Part shown: one piece after another, positions 49,601-57,455 of the stretch
Layout: each line of letters begins with the position of its first letter
How positions within the stretch are numbered: the stretch's first letter is position 1
Source of the DNA: Mycobacterium sp. SMC-8
Lineage (GTDB): Bacteria > Actinomycetota > Actinomycetes > Mycobacteriales > Mycobacteriaceae
Direction of reading: 5' to 3'
Length of the DNA stretch: 64,000 nt
Assembly (NCBI RefSeq): GCF_025263565.1
Contig: NZ_CP079865.1
Coordinates: forward strand, 806,001 to 870,000
Program-made: the position numbers and the translations under genes
Notes under the pieces: model-generated
What the model was told of the DNA's origin: nothing
Database searches by the model: none
The model's input: the letters and a program-made list of their open reading frames with translations, nothing else

Positions 49601-50608
49601 GGCGCGTTCCTGGCCGATGACACCATGGTCGGGTCCTACGAACTCGGCGGCGGCTGGATCCACGTCGCCCCCGCCACCGTCGGCAAAAGGGCGTTCCTGG
49701 GCAACTCGGGGATCACCCAGCCCGGGCGCCGCGTGCCCGACGACGGTCTGGTGGCCGTGCTGTCGGCCACCCCGCACAAGGCCAAGGCCGGTTCGTCGTG
49801 GCTGGGCAGCCCGCCGGTGCGGTTGCGCCGCAAGCCGACCGCGGCCGACGCGCTGCGCACGTTCCATCCGTCGGCGCGGCTGAAGGTGCTGCGCGCCGTC
49901 GTGGAGACGTTCCGATTCGTGCCGCTGGTGGTGACCTTCGCGATCGGGATCGCGGTGCTGCTCGTGCTGCAGTATCTGGTGGTGACGTTCGGATGGGTGT
50001 GGGCGGCGTTGGCCACCGCACCGGTCCTGCTGGGCGCCGGCGCGGTCGCCGGAGCTGTCGCCGTACTCGCGAAATGGCTTGTGGTGGGCCGGATCGGCGC
50101 GATCGAGCACCCGCTGTGGTCGCCGTTCGTGTGGCGCAACGAGGTCTCGGACACCTTCGTCGAGACGGTGGCGGCACCGTGGTTCGCGCGCGCGGCATCG
50201 GGTACGCCGGTGATGAACCTGTGGTTGCGGGCCCTGGGCGCGAAGATCGGACGTGGCGTGTGGTGTGAGACGTACTGGCTGCCCGAGGCCGATCTGGTGA
50301 CGCTGGCCGACGGCGCCACCGTCAACCGCGGCTGCGTGGTGCAGACCCATCTGTTCCACGACAGGATCATGCGGATGGACACCGTGGCGCTGGATCGGGG
50401 TGCGACGCTCGGGCCGCACTGCGTCGCGTTGCCGGCGGCGCGCATCGGGGCAGGCGCCACCGTCGGGCCCGCGTCGCTGGTGATGCGCGGCGACGAGGTG
50501 CCCCCGTCGACCCGGTGGCAGGGCAATCCGATCGCACCGTGGCTGCCGTCACGCAAGAAGCGTTCGGAGACTTCGGAATCCAAGTCCAAGAAGTCTACGG
50601 CCGCGTGA
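46649..50608 (+). CDS. Pls/PosA-family non-ribosomal peptide synthetase (adenylation, carrier, membrane and hexapeptide domains)
   Basis: 1319 residues. Adenylation domain about 20-505: core motifs FTSGSTGTPKGVAVTH, NTYGPTEAT, YRSGDLVRL, GRADDQVKVGGRRIELGEVD, TRTSGKVDRDAL. The Asp of FDASCEEMW, which binds the substrate amino group, is present, so an alpha-amino acid is likely activated. Carrier domain about 515-585 has FYALGGGSLSAAQL (phosphopantetheine Ser). Then come about six transmembrane helices alternating with three left-handed beta-helix (hexapeptide-repeat) acyltransferase-like regions (about 735-815, 950-1010, 1175-1300). This is the layout of epsilon-poly-lysine synthetase-type enzymes. 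No thioesterase or classic condensation domain. GTG start. First gene of a GTGA-coupled operon. Confidence 0.85.
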   Translation: MTAADRTPEIPTQYLLSEFAPPPRTLIDILYDTARRYPDAPALDDGTVQLTYAELVADVEDSVAWLGARGIGRGDRIGIRMPSGSYALYVAILATLATGAAYVPVDADDPQERADLVFTEAQVVAVITERGLVRGPGSSRGWRATAPLTRDDAWIIFTSGSTGTPKGVAVTHRSAAAFVDAEAQMFLKDNPLGPGDRVLAGLSVAFDASCEEMWLAWRHGACLVPAPRSLVRSGMDLGPWLVSRDITVVSTVPTLAALWPAEALESVRLLIFGGEACPPELAERLAAGPDSAGREVWNTYGPTEATVVACAARLDGSGGQVSIGLPLPGWDLAVVDKDGRPVGLGEVGELVIGGVGLARYLDQDKDSEKYAPMPTLAGHGHWSRAYRSGDLVRLEPDGLYFVGRADDQVKVGGRRIELGEVDTALVHLPEVTGGAAAVRRTASGTPLLVGYIAVAPDLDGEFDVATARARLAESLPAALVPRLVVVDELPTRTSGKVDRDALPWPVGDADAEQGTDLGGGTLGWLAGVWREVLAAPVDGPEADFYALGGGSLSAAQLVAALRQHYPQVTVADVYDHPRLGSLAGYLDELEPPPVVTTREVAPVPRLTQAAQVALTVPLALLTGMQWMVWLAVANNAAAALHLADWVRPVSWWWILAGFLLFVTPPGRMSIAVFGARVLIGNLQPGTYRRGGPTHLRVWLAERLAEASGAENMAGAPWLVYYARALGNSVGNGVDLHSAPPVTGMLTLGHRCSIEPEVDLAGHWIDGDQFHVGPITVGNDATVGARTTLLPGAVVGKNADVAPGSAVVGKVKNGQYWKGSPAVKSGKARHPWPDHRPHRAPLWVAVYGVTSVLLAALPLAALAAGLAVIGWGVRGTATVTAAIGPALLWLVPATAAALLVYAVLTVLGVRMLSVGLDDGYHPVRSRPGWQLWAIERLMDGARNYLFPIYASLLTPWWLRLLGAKVGKGTEISTALVIPKFTVVEDGAFLADDTMVGSYELGGGWIHVAPATVGKRAFLGNSGITQPGRRVPDDGLVAVLSATPHKAKAGSSWLGSPPVRLRRKPTAADALRTFHPSARLKVLRAVVETFRFVPLVVTFAIGIAVLLVLQYLVVTFGWVWAALATAPVLLGAGAVAGAVAVLAKWLVVGRIGAIEHPLWSPFVWRNEVSDTFVETVAAPWFARAASGTPVMNLWLRALGAKIGRGVWCETYWLPEADLVTLADGATVNRGCVVQTHLFHDRIMRMDTVALDRGATLGPHCVALPAARIGAGATVGPASLVMRGDEVPPSTRWQGNPIAPWLPSRKKRSETSESKSKKSTAA

Positions 50609-51951
50609 CGGCGCGCAAGAGGGCCGCCAAGAAGGGCACCGCGCCGGTCATCGACCCGTACCTGCCCGGCTCGGGCAACTTCGGCTACCGGGTGTCGCGC
50701 TACGAGCTCGAGCTGGAGTACAAGGTGGCGATCAACCGGCTCTCGGGCACGGCCACCATCACCGCGGTCACGCTGGCCGAGCTCAAGACGTTCACCCTGG
50801 ACCTGTCCGACGCGCTGTCGGTCGCGAAGGTCACCGTGAACGGCAAACGGCCGGCCCAGTTCCGGGCCTCGCACGGCAAGCTGCACATCAGCCTCAGCGA
50901 CCGTCTGCCCGCGGGGGCGGCGTTGACCGTCGGAGTGCGTTACGGCGGTACCCCGCGGCCCATCCGATCCCTGTGGGGCGAGGTCGGTTTCGAGGAGCTC
51001 ACCGAAGGGGTGCTGGTCGCCGGCCAGCCCAACGGTGCGTCCTCGTGGTTCCCGTGCGACGACCATCCCAGCGCCAAGGCCAGCTTCCGCGTCCAAATCG
51101 CCACCGAGAGCCCCTATTTCGCGCTGGCCAACGGCAAGCTGCTGGACCGTCGGGCCCGTGCGGGAATGACCACCTGGGTCTATGAACAGGCCGAGCCGAC
51201 CTCGACATACCTGATTACGTTGCAGGTCGGCATGTACGGGCGGCACCGCATGGCCAAGAACGGCGTGGAGATGTTCGCGGTGCTGCCCGACCGGCTGCGC
51301 GAGGAGTTCGACCACGACTTCGGCCGCCAGCCGCAGATGATGAAGCTGTTCACCAAGCTGTTCGGGCCATACCCCCTGGCCACCGGCTACACCGTGGTGG
51401 TCACCGATGACGACCTCGAGATACCCCTTGAGGCACAGGGCATTTCGATCTTCGGCGCCAACCACTGCGACGGCAACCGCAGATCCGAGCGGTTGATCGC
51501 CCACGAGCTGGCGCACCAGTGGTTCGGCAACTCGGTCACCGTGCAACGCTGGCGCCACATCTGGTTGCACGAAGGCTTCGCCTGCTACGCCGAATGGCTG
51601 TGGTCCGAGCACAGCGGTGACCGCACGGCCGATCAGTGGGCCCGCCACTACCACGATCGGCTCAAGAACTCTCCGCAGAACCTGGTGCTGGCCGACCCCG
51701 GCCCGCGCGACATGTTCGACGACCGCGTCTACAAGCGCGGCGCGCTGACCCTGCACGCGTTACGCCGCCGCCTCGGCGACACGGCTTTCTTTGCGCTGCT
51801 GAAGGATTGGGCGAATCGGTACCGGCACGCCAGCGTCGTCACCGACGACTTCGTAGGCCTGGCCGCCCAGTACACCGACGATTCGCTGCGCCCGCTGTGG
51901 ACGGCGTGGCTGTACACACCGGAGGTCCCTGCGCTGGACGCCGGGACGTGA
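50605..51951 (+). CDS. M1-family metallopeptidase, without a normal GAMEN motif
   Basis: 448-residue gluzincin. The zinc site is complete: HELAHQWFG (about 303-307) and, 18 residues on, the Glu of WLHEGFACYAEW. Residues before it form the beta-sandwich N domain (FGYRVSRYELELEYKVAINRLSGTATITA). The GxMEN sequence that sets aminopeptidase specificity is replaced by EIPLEAQGISIFG. The C-terminal ERAP-like domain is absent (full M1 enzymes are about 850 residues), as in other short actinobacterial members. The GTG at 50605 overlaps the NRPS stop (GTGA). Being in the NRPS operon, it may trim a peptide precursor or product. Confidence 0.85.
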   Translation: MTARKRAAKKGTAPVIDPYLPGSGNFGYRVSRYELELEYKVAINRLSGTATITAVTLAELKTFTLDLSDALSVAKVTVNGKRPAQFRASHGKLHISLSDRLPAGAALTVGVRYGGTPRPIRSLWGEVGFEELTEGVLVAGQPNGASSWFPCDDHPSAKASFRVQIATESPYFALANGKLLDRRARAGMTTWVYEQAEPTSTYLITLQVGMYGRHRMAKNGVEMFAVLPDRLREEFDHDFGRQPQMMKLFTKLFGPYPLATGYTVVVTDDDLEIPLEAQGISIFGANHCDGNRRSERLIAHELAHQWFGNSVTVQRWRHIWLHEGFACYAEWLWSEHSGDRTADQWARHYHDRLKNSPQNLVLADPGPRDMFDDRVYKRGALTLHALRRRLGDTAFFALLKDWANRYRHASVVTDDFVGLAAQYTDDSLRPLWTAWLYTPEVPALDAGT

Positions 51952-53228
51952 CCGACGCGACGGCTGGACCTTCCGGCGCGGTCACCCGGGGCAGCGTGGT
52001 CCGGGTGGGGGTCGCGACGGCGCTGTCGGCGCTGTGCGGCTACGCGGTGTTGTATCTGGCGGCCCGAGACCTCGAACCCGCCGGGTTCTCGGTGTTCGGG
52101 GTGTTCTGGGGCGCGTTCGGGCTCGTGAGCGGCGCCGCGTTCGGGCTGCTGCAGGAGACCACCCGCGAGGTGCGGTCACCGTCGGCGGCCCCGGACGGCA
52201 AGCGCACCCACCCGATGCGGGTCGCCGCGGGCGTCGGGCTCGGGGCCGCCGCGGTGATCGCGGTGACGGCGCCGGTGTGGTCCGGTCACGTGTTCGCCGA
52301 CGCGCGCACACTGAGCGTGCTGCTGCTCACTGCGGGCCTGGCCGGCTTCTGCCTGCACACCACGCTGCTGGGCGCGCTGGCCGGGATGAACCGCTGGTCG
52401 GAGTACGGCGCGCTGATGGTCGCCGACGCGGTGCTGCGGGTGGTGGTCGCCGCGGCGACCTTCGCGCTGGGCTGGGGCCTTGGCGGTTATCTGTGGGCGA
52501 CGGTCGCGGGGGCGTTCGCCTGGCTGCTGATGCTGCCGGTGTCCCCGGGCGCCCGGGCGGCGGCCCGGCTGCTGACACCCGGAGGGACGGTCACCTTCCT
52601 GCGCGGCGCCGGACACTCGATCGCCGCGGCCGGCGCCAGCGCGGTGCTGGTGATGGGTTTTCCGGTACTGCTCAAGGCCACCTCCGGCGACCTCGGCGCC
52701 GCCGGCGGAGTGGTGATCCTGGCGGTGACCCTGACGCGGGGGCCGCTGCTGGTCCCGCTGACCGCGATGCAGGGCAATCTGATCGCCCACTTCGTCGACC
52801 AGCGCGCCCACCGGCTCAGGGCGCTCGTCGCCCCGTCAGCGGCGGTCGCCACGCTGGGGGCCGTCGGCGTCGTGCTGGCTGGCGCGTTCGGGCCGTGGCT
52901 GCTGCGCGAGGCGTTCGGGCCCCGGTACCACGCCGACGGCAGCCTGCTGGCCTGGTTGACCGCGGCGGCGGTCGCGATCGCGTTGTTGACGCTGACGGGA
53001 GCGGCCACTGTGGCAGCGGCGCTGCACCGCGCCTATGCCGCCGGGTGGGTGATCGCGACGGTGGCGTCGGCGCTGTTGCTGCTGCTCCCGCTCGATCTGG
53101 AGGTGCGCACGGTGGTGGCGCTGTTGTGCGGTCCGCTGCTGGGCATCGCCGTGCATCTGGGCGCACTCGTTACGGTGGCATACCGACCACTCGATTCCCC
53201 GCGAGCGACGACGAAGGAGACACCGTGA
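51948..53228 (+). CDS. Polytopic membrane protein, flippase-like (Rv3630-like)
   Basis: 426 residues, nearly all hydrophobic, with about 12 transmembrane helices (for example ALCGYAVLYLAARDLEPAGFSVF, VMGFPVLLKATSGDLGAAGGVVILAVTL and AGWVIATVASALLLLLPLDL). The pattern of paired helices, with the RDLEPAGFSVFGVFW opening typical of O-antigen/MOP-superfamily exporters, suggests a lipid-linked glycan or peptide flippase. Similar in place and size to M. tuberculosis Rv3630. The GTG overlaps the upstream stop (GTGA), and the same junction recurs with galE downstream. Substrate unknown. Confidence 0.78.
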   Translation: MTDATAGPSGAVTRGSVVRVGVATALSALCGYAVLYLAARDLEPAGFSVFGVFWGAFGLVSGAAFGLLQETTREVRSPSAAPDGKRTHPMRVAAGVGLGAAAVIAVTAPVWSGHVFADARTLSVLLLTAGLAGFCLHTTLLGALAGMNRWSEYGALMVADAVLRVVVAAATFALGWGLGGYLWATVAGAFAWLLMLPVSPGARAAARLLTPGGTVTFLRGAGHSIAAAGASAVLVMGFPVLLKATSGDLGAAGGVVILAVTLTRGPLLVPLTAMQGNLIAHFVDQRAHRLRALVAPSAAVATLGAVGVVLAGAFGPWLLREAFGPRYHADGSLLAWLTAAAVAIALLTLTGAATVAAALHRAYAAGWVIATVASALLLLLPLDLEVRTVVALLCGPLLGIAVHLGALVTVAYRPLDSPRATTKETP

Positions 53229-54217
53229 CCTGGTTGGTGACCGGCGGCGCCGGATACATCGGCGCACATGTGGTGCGGGCACTGCGCGGCGCCGGGCTGG
53301 GCGTCGTCGTGATCGACGACCTGTCCACCGGCCTCGCACAGTTCGTCCCGGACGGGGTGCCGTTCGTGCAGGCGAACCTGCTCGACGCGGCTGCGGTGCG
53401 GGCGACGCTGGCCGAGTACGGCGTGAGCGGAATCATTCACATCGCCGGCTACAAGTACGCCGGCGAGTCGGTGCACCGGCCGCTGCACACCTATCAGCAG
53501 AATGTGTCCGCGATGGTCACGCTGCTGGACGCGGCCACGGCCGCCGGAATCGAGAAGGTGGTGTTCTCCTCGAGCGCGGCGACCTACGGGACCCCGGACA
53601 CCGAGGTCGTCGACGAGACCACCGCCACCCGGCCGGAGTCGCCCTACGGGGAGAGCAAGCTGATCGGCGAGTGGCTGCTGCGCGACATCGGCATCGCCAC
53701 CGCATTGCGCCACACCAGCCTGCGCTACTTCAACGTCGTCGGGTCCGGTTCTGACGACGTATTCGATGTCAGCCCGTTCAACCTGTTCCCGAAGGTGTTC
53801 GACATGCTGTTGAGCGGCCAGACCCCGCGGATCAACGGCGACGACTACCCCACCCCGGACGGCACCTGCGTGCGCGACTACGTCCACGTCTGCGACATCG
53901 CCGCCGCCCATGTCGCGGCCGCCCGCCGCCTCGACGACGGGCAATCCGTCGAGCCGGTCTACAACCTCGGCAGCGGGTCGGGGACCTCGGTGCGGGAGAT
54001 CATGACCACGATGCGCGCGGTGACCGGCGTCGACTTCGAGCCTGAGGTCGCGCCGCGCCGGCCCGGTGACCCGGCCCGCATCGTCGCGGTCGGCGAGCTG
54101 GCCGCGCGCGATCTGGACTGGCGGATGCGGCATTCGCTGACCGACATGGTGGCGTCGGCGTGGTCAGCACGCCGGGCAGCCGGGCCGGCGTATCCCACTG
54201 CCGGGGCGGTCTCCTGA
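53225..54217 (+). CDS. galE1: UDP-glucose 4-epimerase
   Basis: 330-residue short-chain dehydrogenase-type epimerase interconverting UDP-glucose and UDP-galactose. N-terminal NAD motif TGGAGYIGAHVV (about 6-17), ST(S)SSAATYG with the catalytic Ser, the Tyr-x3-Lys YGESKLIGEW (about 142-146), LRYFNVVGSG, and the substrate-binding DYPTPDGTCVRDYVHVCDIA. Soluble. In mycobacteria it supplies UDP-Gal for arabinogalactan. GTG start overlapping the flippase-like gene by 4 nt. Confidence 0.93.
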   Translation: MTWLVTGGAGYIGAHVVRALRGAGLGVVVIDDLSTGLAQFVPDGVPFVQANLLDAAAVRATLAEYGVSGIIHIAGYKYAGESVHRPLHTYQQNVSAMVTLLDAATAAGIEKVVFSSSAATYGTPDTEVVDETTATRPESPYGESKLIGEWLLRDIGIATALRHTSLRYFNVVGSGSDDVFDVSPFNLFPKVFDMLLSGQTPRINGDDYPTPDGTCVRDYVHVCDIAAAHVAAARRLDDGQSVEPVYNLGSGSGTSVREIMTTMRAVTGVDFEPEVAPRRPGDPARIVAVGELAARDLDWRMRHSLTDMVASAWSARRAAGPAYPTAGAVS

Positions 54218-55989
54218 CAGCCGCGCACAATTGGGTCGCCCGCACCGCGGTGGCGCTGATCGCGCTGCAGTTGGTGATCCGGGCGGTGCTGGCGTTCGGC
54301 GGCTACTTCTACTGGGACGACCTCATTCTGGTGGGGCGGGCGGGCACCCAGCCGCTGTGGTCGCCGGGCTACCTCTTCGACGACCACGACGGGCACGTGA
54401 TGCCGGGGGCGTTCCTGGTCGCCGGGGTGATCACCCGCCTGTCGCCGCTGAACTGGATCTGGCCGGCAGTGAGCCTGGTCGTCCTCGCGTTGCTGGCCTC
54501 GCTGGCACTGCTGCGCGCGCTGTATGTGATCCTGGGCTGGCGCCCGGTGTTGTTGGTGCCGTTGACGTTCGCGTTGTTCACCCCGCTGGCGGTACCCGGA
54601 TTTGCGTGGTGGGCCGCGGGGCTGAACTCGCTGCCGATGCTGGCCGGGATGTCGTGGGTGTGCGCCGAGGCGATCCTGTTGGTGCGCACCGGAGACCGGC
54701 GCCACGCGTGGTCCGGCGCGATCGTGTTCCTGGGTGCGCTGCTGTTCTTCGAGAAGTCGGCGATCATCCCGTTCGTCGCGTTCGTGGTCGTGGCGCTGTA
54801 CGGATATGTGACGGCCACGGCCACGGTCCGCGAGGTGTGGCGCCGCGGCCTGGCGCTGTGGACCGCGACGGCCGCGCTGACCGTGGCCTGGATCGGGGTC
54901 TATCTGCTGGTTGTCGACCAGCAGCGGTGGAGCTTCGACCTCGCGATGACGTGGGATCTGTTGTCCCGCTCCTTCACCCACGGCATCGTGCCCGGTCTGG
55001 TCGGCGGGCCGTGGGACTGGCAGCGGTGGGCTCCGGCGTCGCCGTGGGCGACGCCGCCGGTGACGGTGATGGTGCTCGGCTGGCTGGCCCTCGGCGCGGT
55101 GGTCGCGGTGTCGCTGTCACGCAAGCGGCGCCTCGGCCCGGTGTGGTTGGCCGCGCCGGGCTACGCGGTGGTCTGTCAGGTTCCGATCTATCTGATGCGC
55201 TCGTCGCGGTTCACCGCGCTGGAGTTGGCCCAGACGTTGCGGTACCTGCCCGATCTGGTCGTGGTGCTGGCGCTGCTGGCCGCCGTCGGGCTGTGCGCGC
55301 CCAACCGGGAGAGCCCGCGCGGGCTCGACCACTCCACCCGTCGAACCGTCATAACAGTTTGTGCGGCAACGGTTTTCGTGGCCAGCAGCCTGTACTCGAC
55401 ATCGACCTTTCTGACCAGCTGGCGTGACAACCCCGCGCAGCCGTATCTGCAGAACGCGCGGGCCGGGTTGGCGCAGGCGCGGGCGTCATCGGACGCGCCG
55501 ATGCTCGATCAGGAGGTGGACCCGCTGGTGCTGCAGCGGGTGGCCTGGCCGGAGAACCTGGTCTCGCACATGTTCGCGCTGCTGCCCGACCGTCCCGAGT
55601 TCGCCTCGGCCACCACCGATCTGCGCATGCTCGATGTCCACGGGAATCTCGTCGACGCGCTGGTGACGTGGGTCCGCAGCATCCGTCAGGGACCCGACCC
55701 GCAGTGCGGATATCTGGTGCAGCCCGATTTCCCGGTCCGTATGCCGCTGGACGGACCGCTGCTGCCCGCCGACTGGACGGTCGAACTGAATTACCTGGGC
55801 AACAGCGACGGCTCGATCACGGTGTCACTGTCGGAGGGGGAGGACGTCAGGGTCCCGGTACGGCCGGGACTCAACCGGGTCTACGTGCGGGTGCCCGGCG
55901 CCGGCGACGCGATCACCGTCAGCGCCAACACCGCGGCCCTGTCGGTGTGTGTGGCCTCGGGCCCGGTCGGGTTCGTCGCGCCGGTCTGA
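54160..55989 (+). CDS. Large membrane protein (Rv3635-like)
   Basis: 609 residues with 11-13 predicted transmembrane helices between about 25 and 420, then an extracytoplasmic C-terminal domain of about 190 residues that ends in a beta-rich lectin- or carbohydrate-binding-like stretch (DWTVELNYLGNSDGSITVSL...). The first loop has YWDDLILVGRAGTQPL and FDDHDGHVMPGAFL; acidic pairs in the first loop are typical of GT-C glycosyltransferases that use polyprenyl-phosphate sugars. A glycosyltransferase role is therefore plausible but not shown. The GTG at 54160 overlaps galE by 58 nt; a later start is possible. Last gene of the NRPS-galE operon. Confidence 0.75.
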   Translation: MVSTPGSRAGVSHCRGGLLTAAHNWVARTAVALIALQLVIRAVLAFGGYFYWDDLILVGRAGTQPLWSPGYLFDDHDGHVMPGAFLVAGVITRLSPLNWIWPAVSLVVLALLASLALLRALYVILGWRPVLLVPLTFALFTPLAVPGFAWWAAGLNSLPMLAGMSWVCAEAILLVRTGDRRHAWSGAIVFLGALLFFEKSAIIPFVAFVVVALYGYVTATATVREVWRRGLALWTATAALTVAWIGVYLLVVDQQRWSFDLAMTWDLLSRSFTHGIVPGLVGGPWDWQRWAPASPWATPPVTVMVLGWLALGAVVAVSLSRKRRLGPVWLAAPGYAVVCQVPIYLMRSSRFTALELAQTLRYLPDLVVVLALLAAVGLCAPNRESPRGLDHSTRRTVITVCAATVFVASSLYSTSTFLTSWRDNPAQPYLQNARAGLAQARASSDAPMLDQEVDPLVLQRVAWPENLVSHMFALLPDRPEFASATTDLRMLDVHGNLVDALVTWVRSIRQGPDPQCGYLVQPDFPVRMPLDGPLLPADWTVELNYLGNSDGSITVSLSEGEDVRVPVRPGLNRVYVRVPGAGDAITVSANTAALSVCVASGPVGFVAPV

Positions 55990-56027
55990 CCCCGGACCGG
56001 GCGCATCGACGCGGTGCGGGTGGAACA

Positions 56028-56103
56028 TGGAGCCGCCTGGGGGAATCGAACCCCCGACCTATTCATTACGAGTGAATCGCTCTACCGACTGAGCTAAGGC
56101 GGC
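56028..56103 (-). tRNA. tRNA-Thr (anticodon CGT)
   Basis: Full cloverleaf on the minus strand: acceptor GCCGCCT pairing with AGGCGGC, D arm TAGCTCAGTCGGTAGAGC, anticodon loop CTCGTAA with CGT (reads ACG, Thr), T arm GGGGGTTCGATTCCCCC, discriminator T and encoded CCA (56028-56030). It lies between two convergent transcription units, 46 nt before the holB stop. Confidence 0.97.
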
Positions 56104-56150
56104 GCTGTCGGGCGGGATGAGTCTACGGCAGGGCCTCCCGGCGACCCAAC

Positions 56151-57374
56151 TCAGCTGCGCAGCGCCTGCCCGACGGTGCCGACCATCGCGTCGACCGCGA
56201 ACTTCGGCTTGACGTTGACCGCGAGCGCCTCGCGGCATTCGAGCACGGCCTCGATGCAGCGCAGCAGCTTGTCCGGCGAGGCGTGCGCGGCCATCGCGGC
56301 CACCTTGTCGGCCATGTCCGGGTGGTTGGGGGCCACGTCGGTGGCACCGGAAGCCACCAGCAGGGCGTCCCGGAAGTACGTCGCGAGGTCGATCAGTGCG
56401 CGGTCCAGCGCGTCGCGCGACGCCCGCGTCTGCCGGGACTTCTGGCGTTTCTCCAAGTCTTTGAGTGCGCCGGCGGCGCCGCGCATGGTGCCGGCGGTGC
56501 CCTTGCCGGTTCCGCCCGCACCCAGCGCGGTGCGCAGCTCCTCGGCCTCGGCCTCGTTGCGACCCTCGGTCAGCGCCTTCGCCTCGGCTTCGGCGGTGGC
56601 CACCAACTCCTCGGCCGCCGCGTACGCCCGCGACGGCGTCGCCGCGTCCCGCGCCAGCCCGAGTGCGCGTTTGCGTCGATCCCGGGCCTGGTCGTCGGTG
56701 GCCAGCCGGCGCGCCCGGCCGACGTGACCGCCACTGACCGACGCGGCCCACACCGCGTCGCGCTCCGGGAGTCCGTCGGCCTCCATCAGCACCTTGGCGA
56801 TGGCCTCCACGGGCGGGGTGACCAGCGCGACGTGGCGGCAGCGCGACCGCAGCGTGATCGCGATGTCCTCGGGATCCACCGACGGCGCGCACAACAGGAA
56901 CACCGTCGACGGCGGGGGCTCCTCGACCACCTTCAGCAGCGCGTTGGCCGCGCCCTCGGTCAAGCGGTCGGCGTCTTCGATCACCACGATCTGCCAGCGG
57001 CCCGTCCCGGGACGGCGCGAAGCGATCTGCACGATCGTGCGCATCGCGTCCACGCCGATGGACAGGCCCTCCGGGATGATGCGGCGCACGTCGGCGTGGG
57101 TGCCGGCCATCGTGGTCGAACACGCCCGGCACTCGCCGCATCCGGGGGTGCCGTCGGAGGTGCACTGCAGCGCGGCGGCGAAGCACAGCGCCGCGACCGA
57201 CCGGCCGGACCCAGGCGGACCTGTGATCAACCACGCGTGCGTCATCGTCCCGAGCGCGGCGCTCACATCGTTACCGGCGATGTGAGCGGAATCACCGCGT
57301 GCCGCGCGAGCAGCCGCGATCAACTCCTGCTCCACAGCGTCCTGACCCACCAGTCGCGAGAAAACCCCGGCCAT
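56151..57374 (-). CDS. holB: DNA polymerase III delta' subunit
   Basis: 407-residue clamp-loader subunit. AAA+ domain with P-loop GPPGSGRSVAAL (about 52-63; the usual Lys is Arg, so ATP binding is likely lost, as in other delta' subunits), zinc-binding cysteines in CGECRAC, the IVVIEDADRLTEGAANALLKVVEEPP segment and the SRC arginine-finger motif (LRSRCRHVAL). A long helical C-terminal region follows. The frame is open well upstream, but MAGVFSRLVGQDAVEQEL is the family N terminus. Divergent from the cyclase gene by 81 nt. Confidence 0.92.
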   Translation of the reverse strand: MAGVFSRLVGQDAVEQELIAAARAARGDSAHIAGNDVSAALGTMTHAWLITGPPGSGRSVAALCFAAALQCTSDGTPGCGECRACSTTMAGTHADVRRIIPEGLSIGVDAMRTIVQIASRRPGTGRWQIVVIEDADRLTEGAANALLKVVEEPPPSTVFLLCAPSVDPEDIAITLRSRCRHVALVTPPVEAIAKVLMEADGLPERDAVWAASVSGGHVGRARRLATDDQARDRRKRALGLARDAATPSRAYAAAEELVATAEAEAKALTEGRNEAEAEELRTALGAGGTGKGTAGTMRGAAGALKDLEKRQKSRQTRASRDALDRALIDLATYFRDALLVASGATDVAPNHPDMADKVAAMAAHASPDKLLRCIEAVLECREALAVNVKPKFAVDAMVGTVGQALRS

Positions 57375-57455
57375 CGCGATAACAGTAATGCTGCGAACCG
57401 ACACGTCCGTCCCAGACGCCCCTTCCGCGTCAGGAGAGCCCGATACGGTATTCGG

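Noticed and set aside
46565..50419. A very long open frame (over 1280 codons) on the strand opposite the NRPS gene
   Set aside because: It is a GC-bias shadow: Arg/His/Gln/Gly-rich with no domain motifs, while the plus-strand frame has all adenylation and carrier motifs. The same applies to long antisense frames over clpC1, topA, ftsH, galE and holB.
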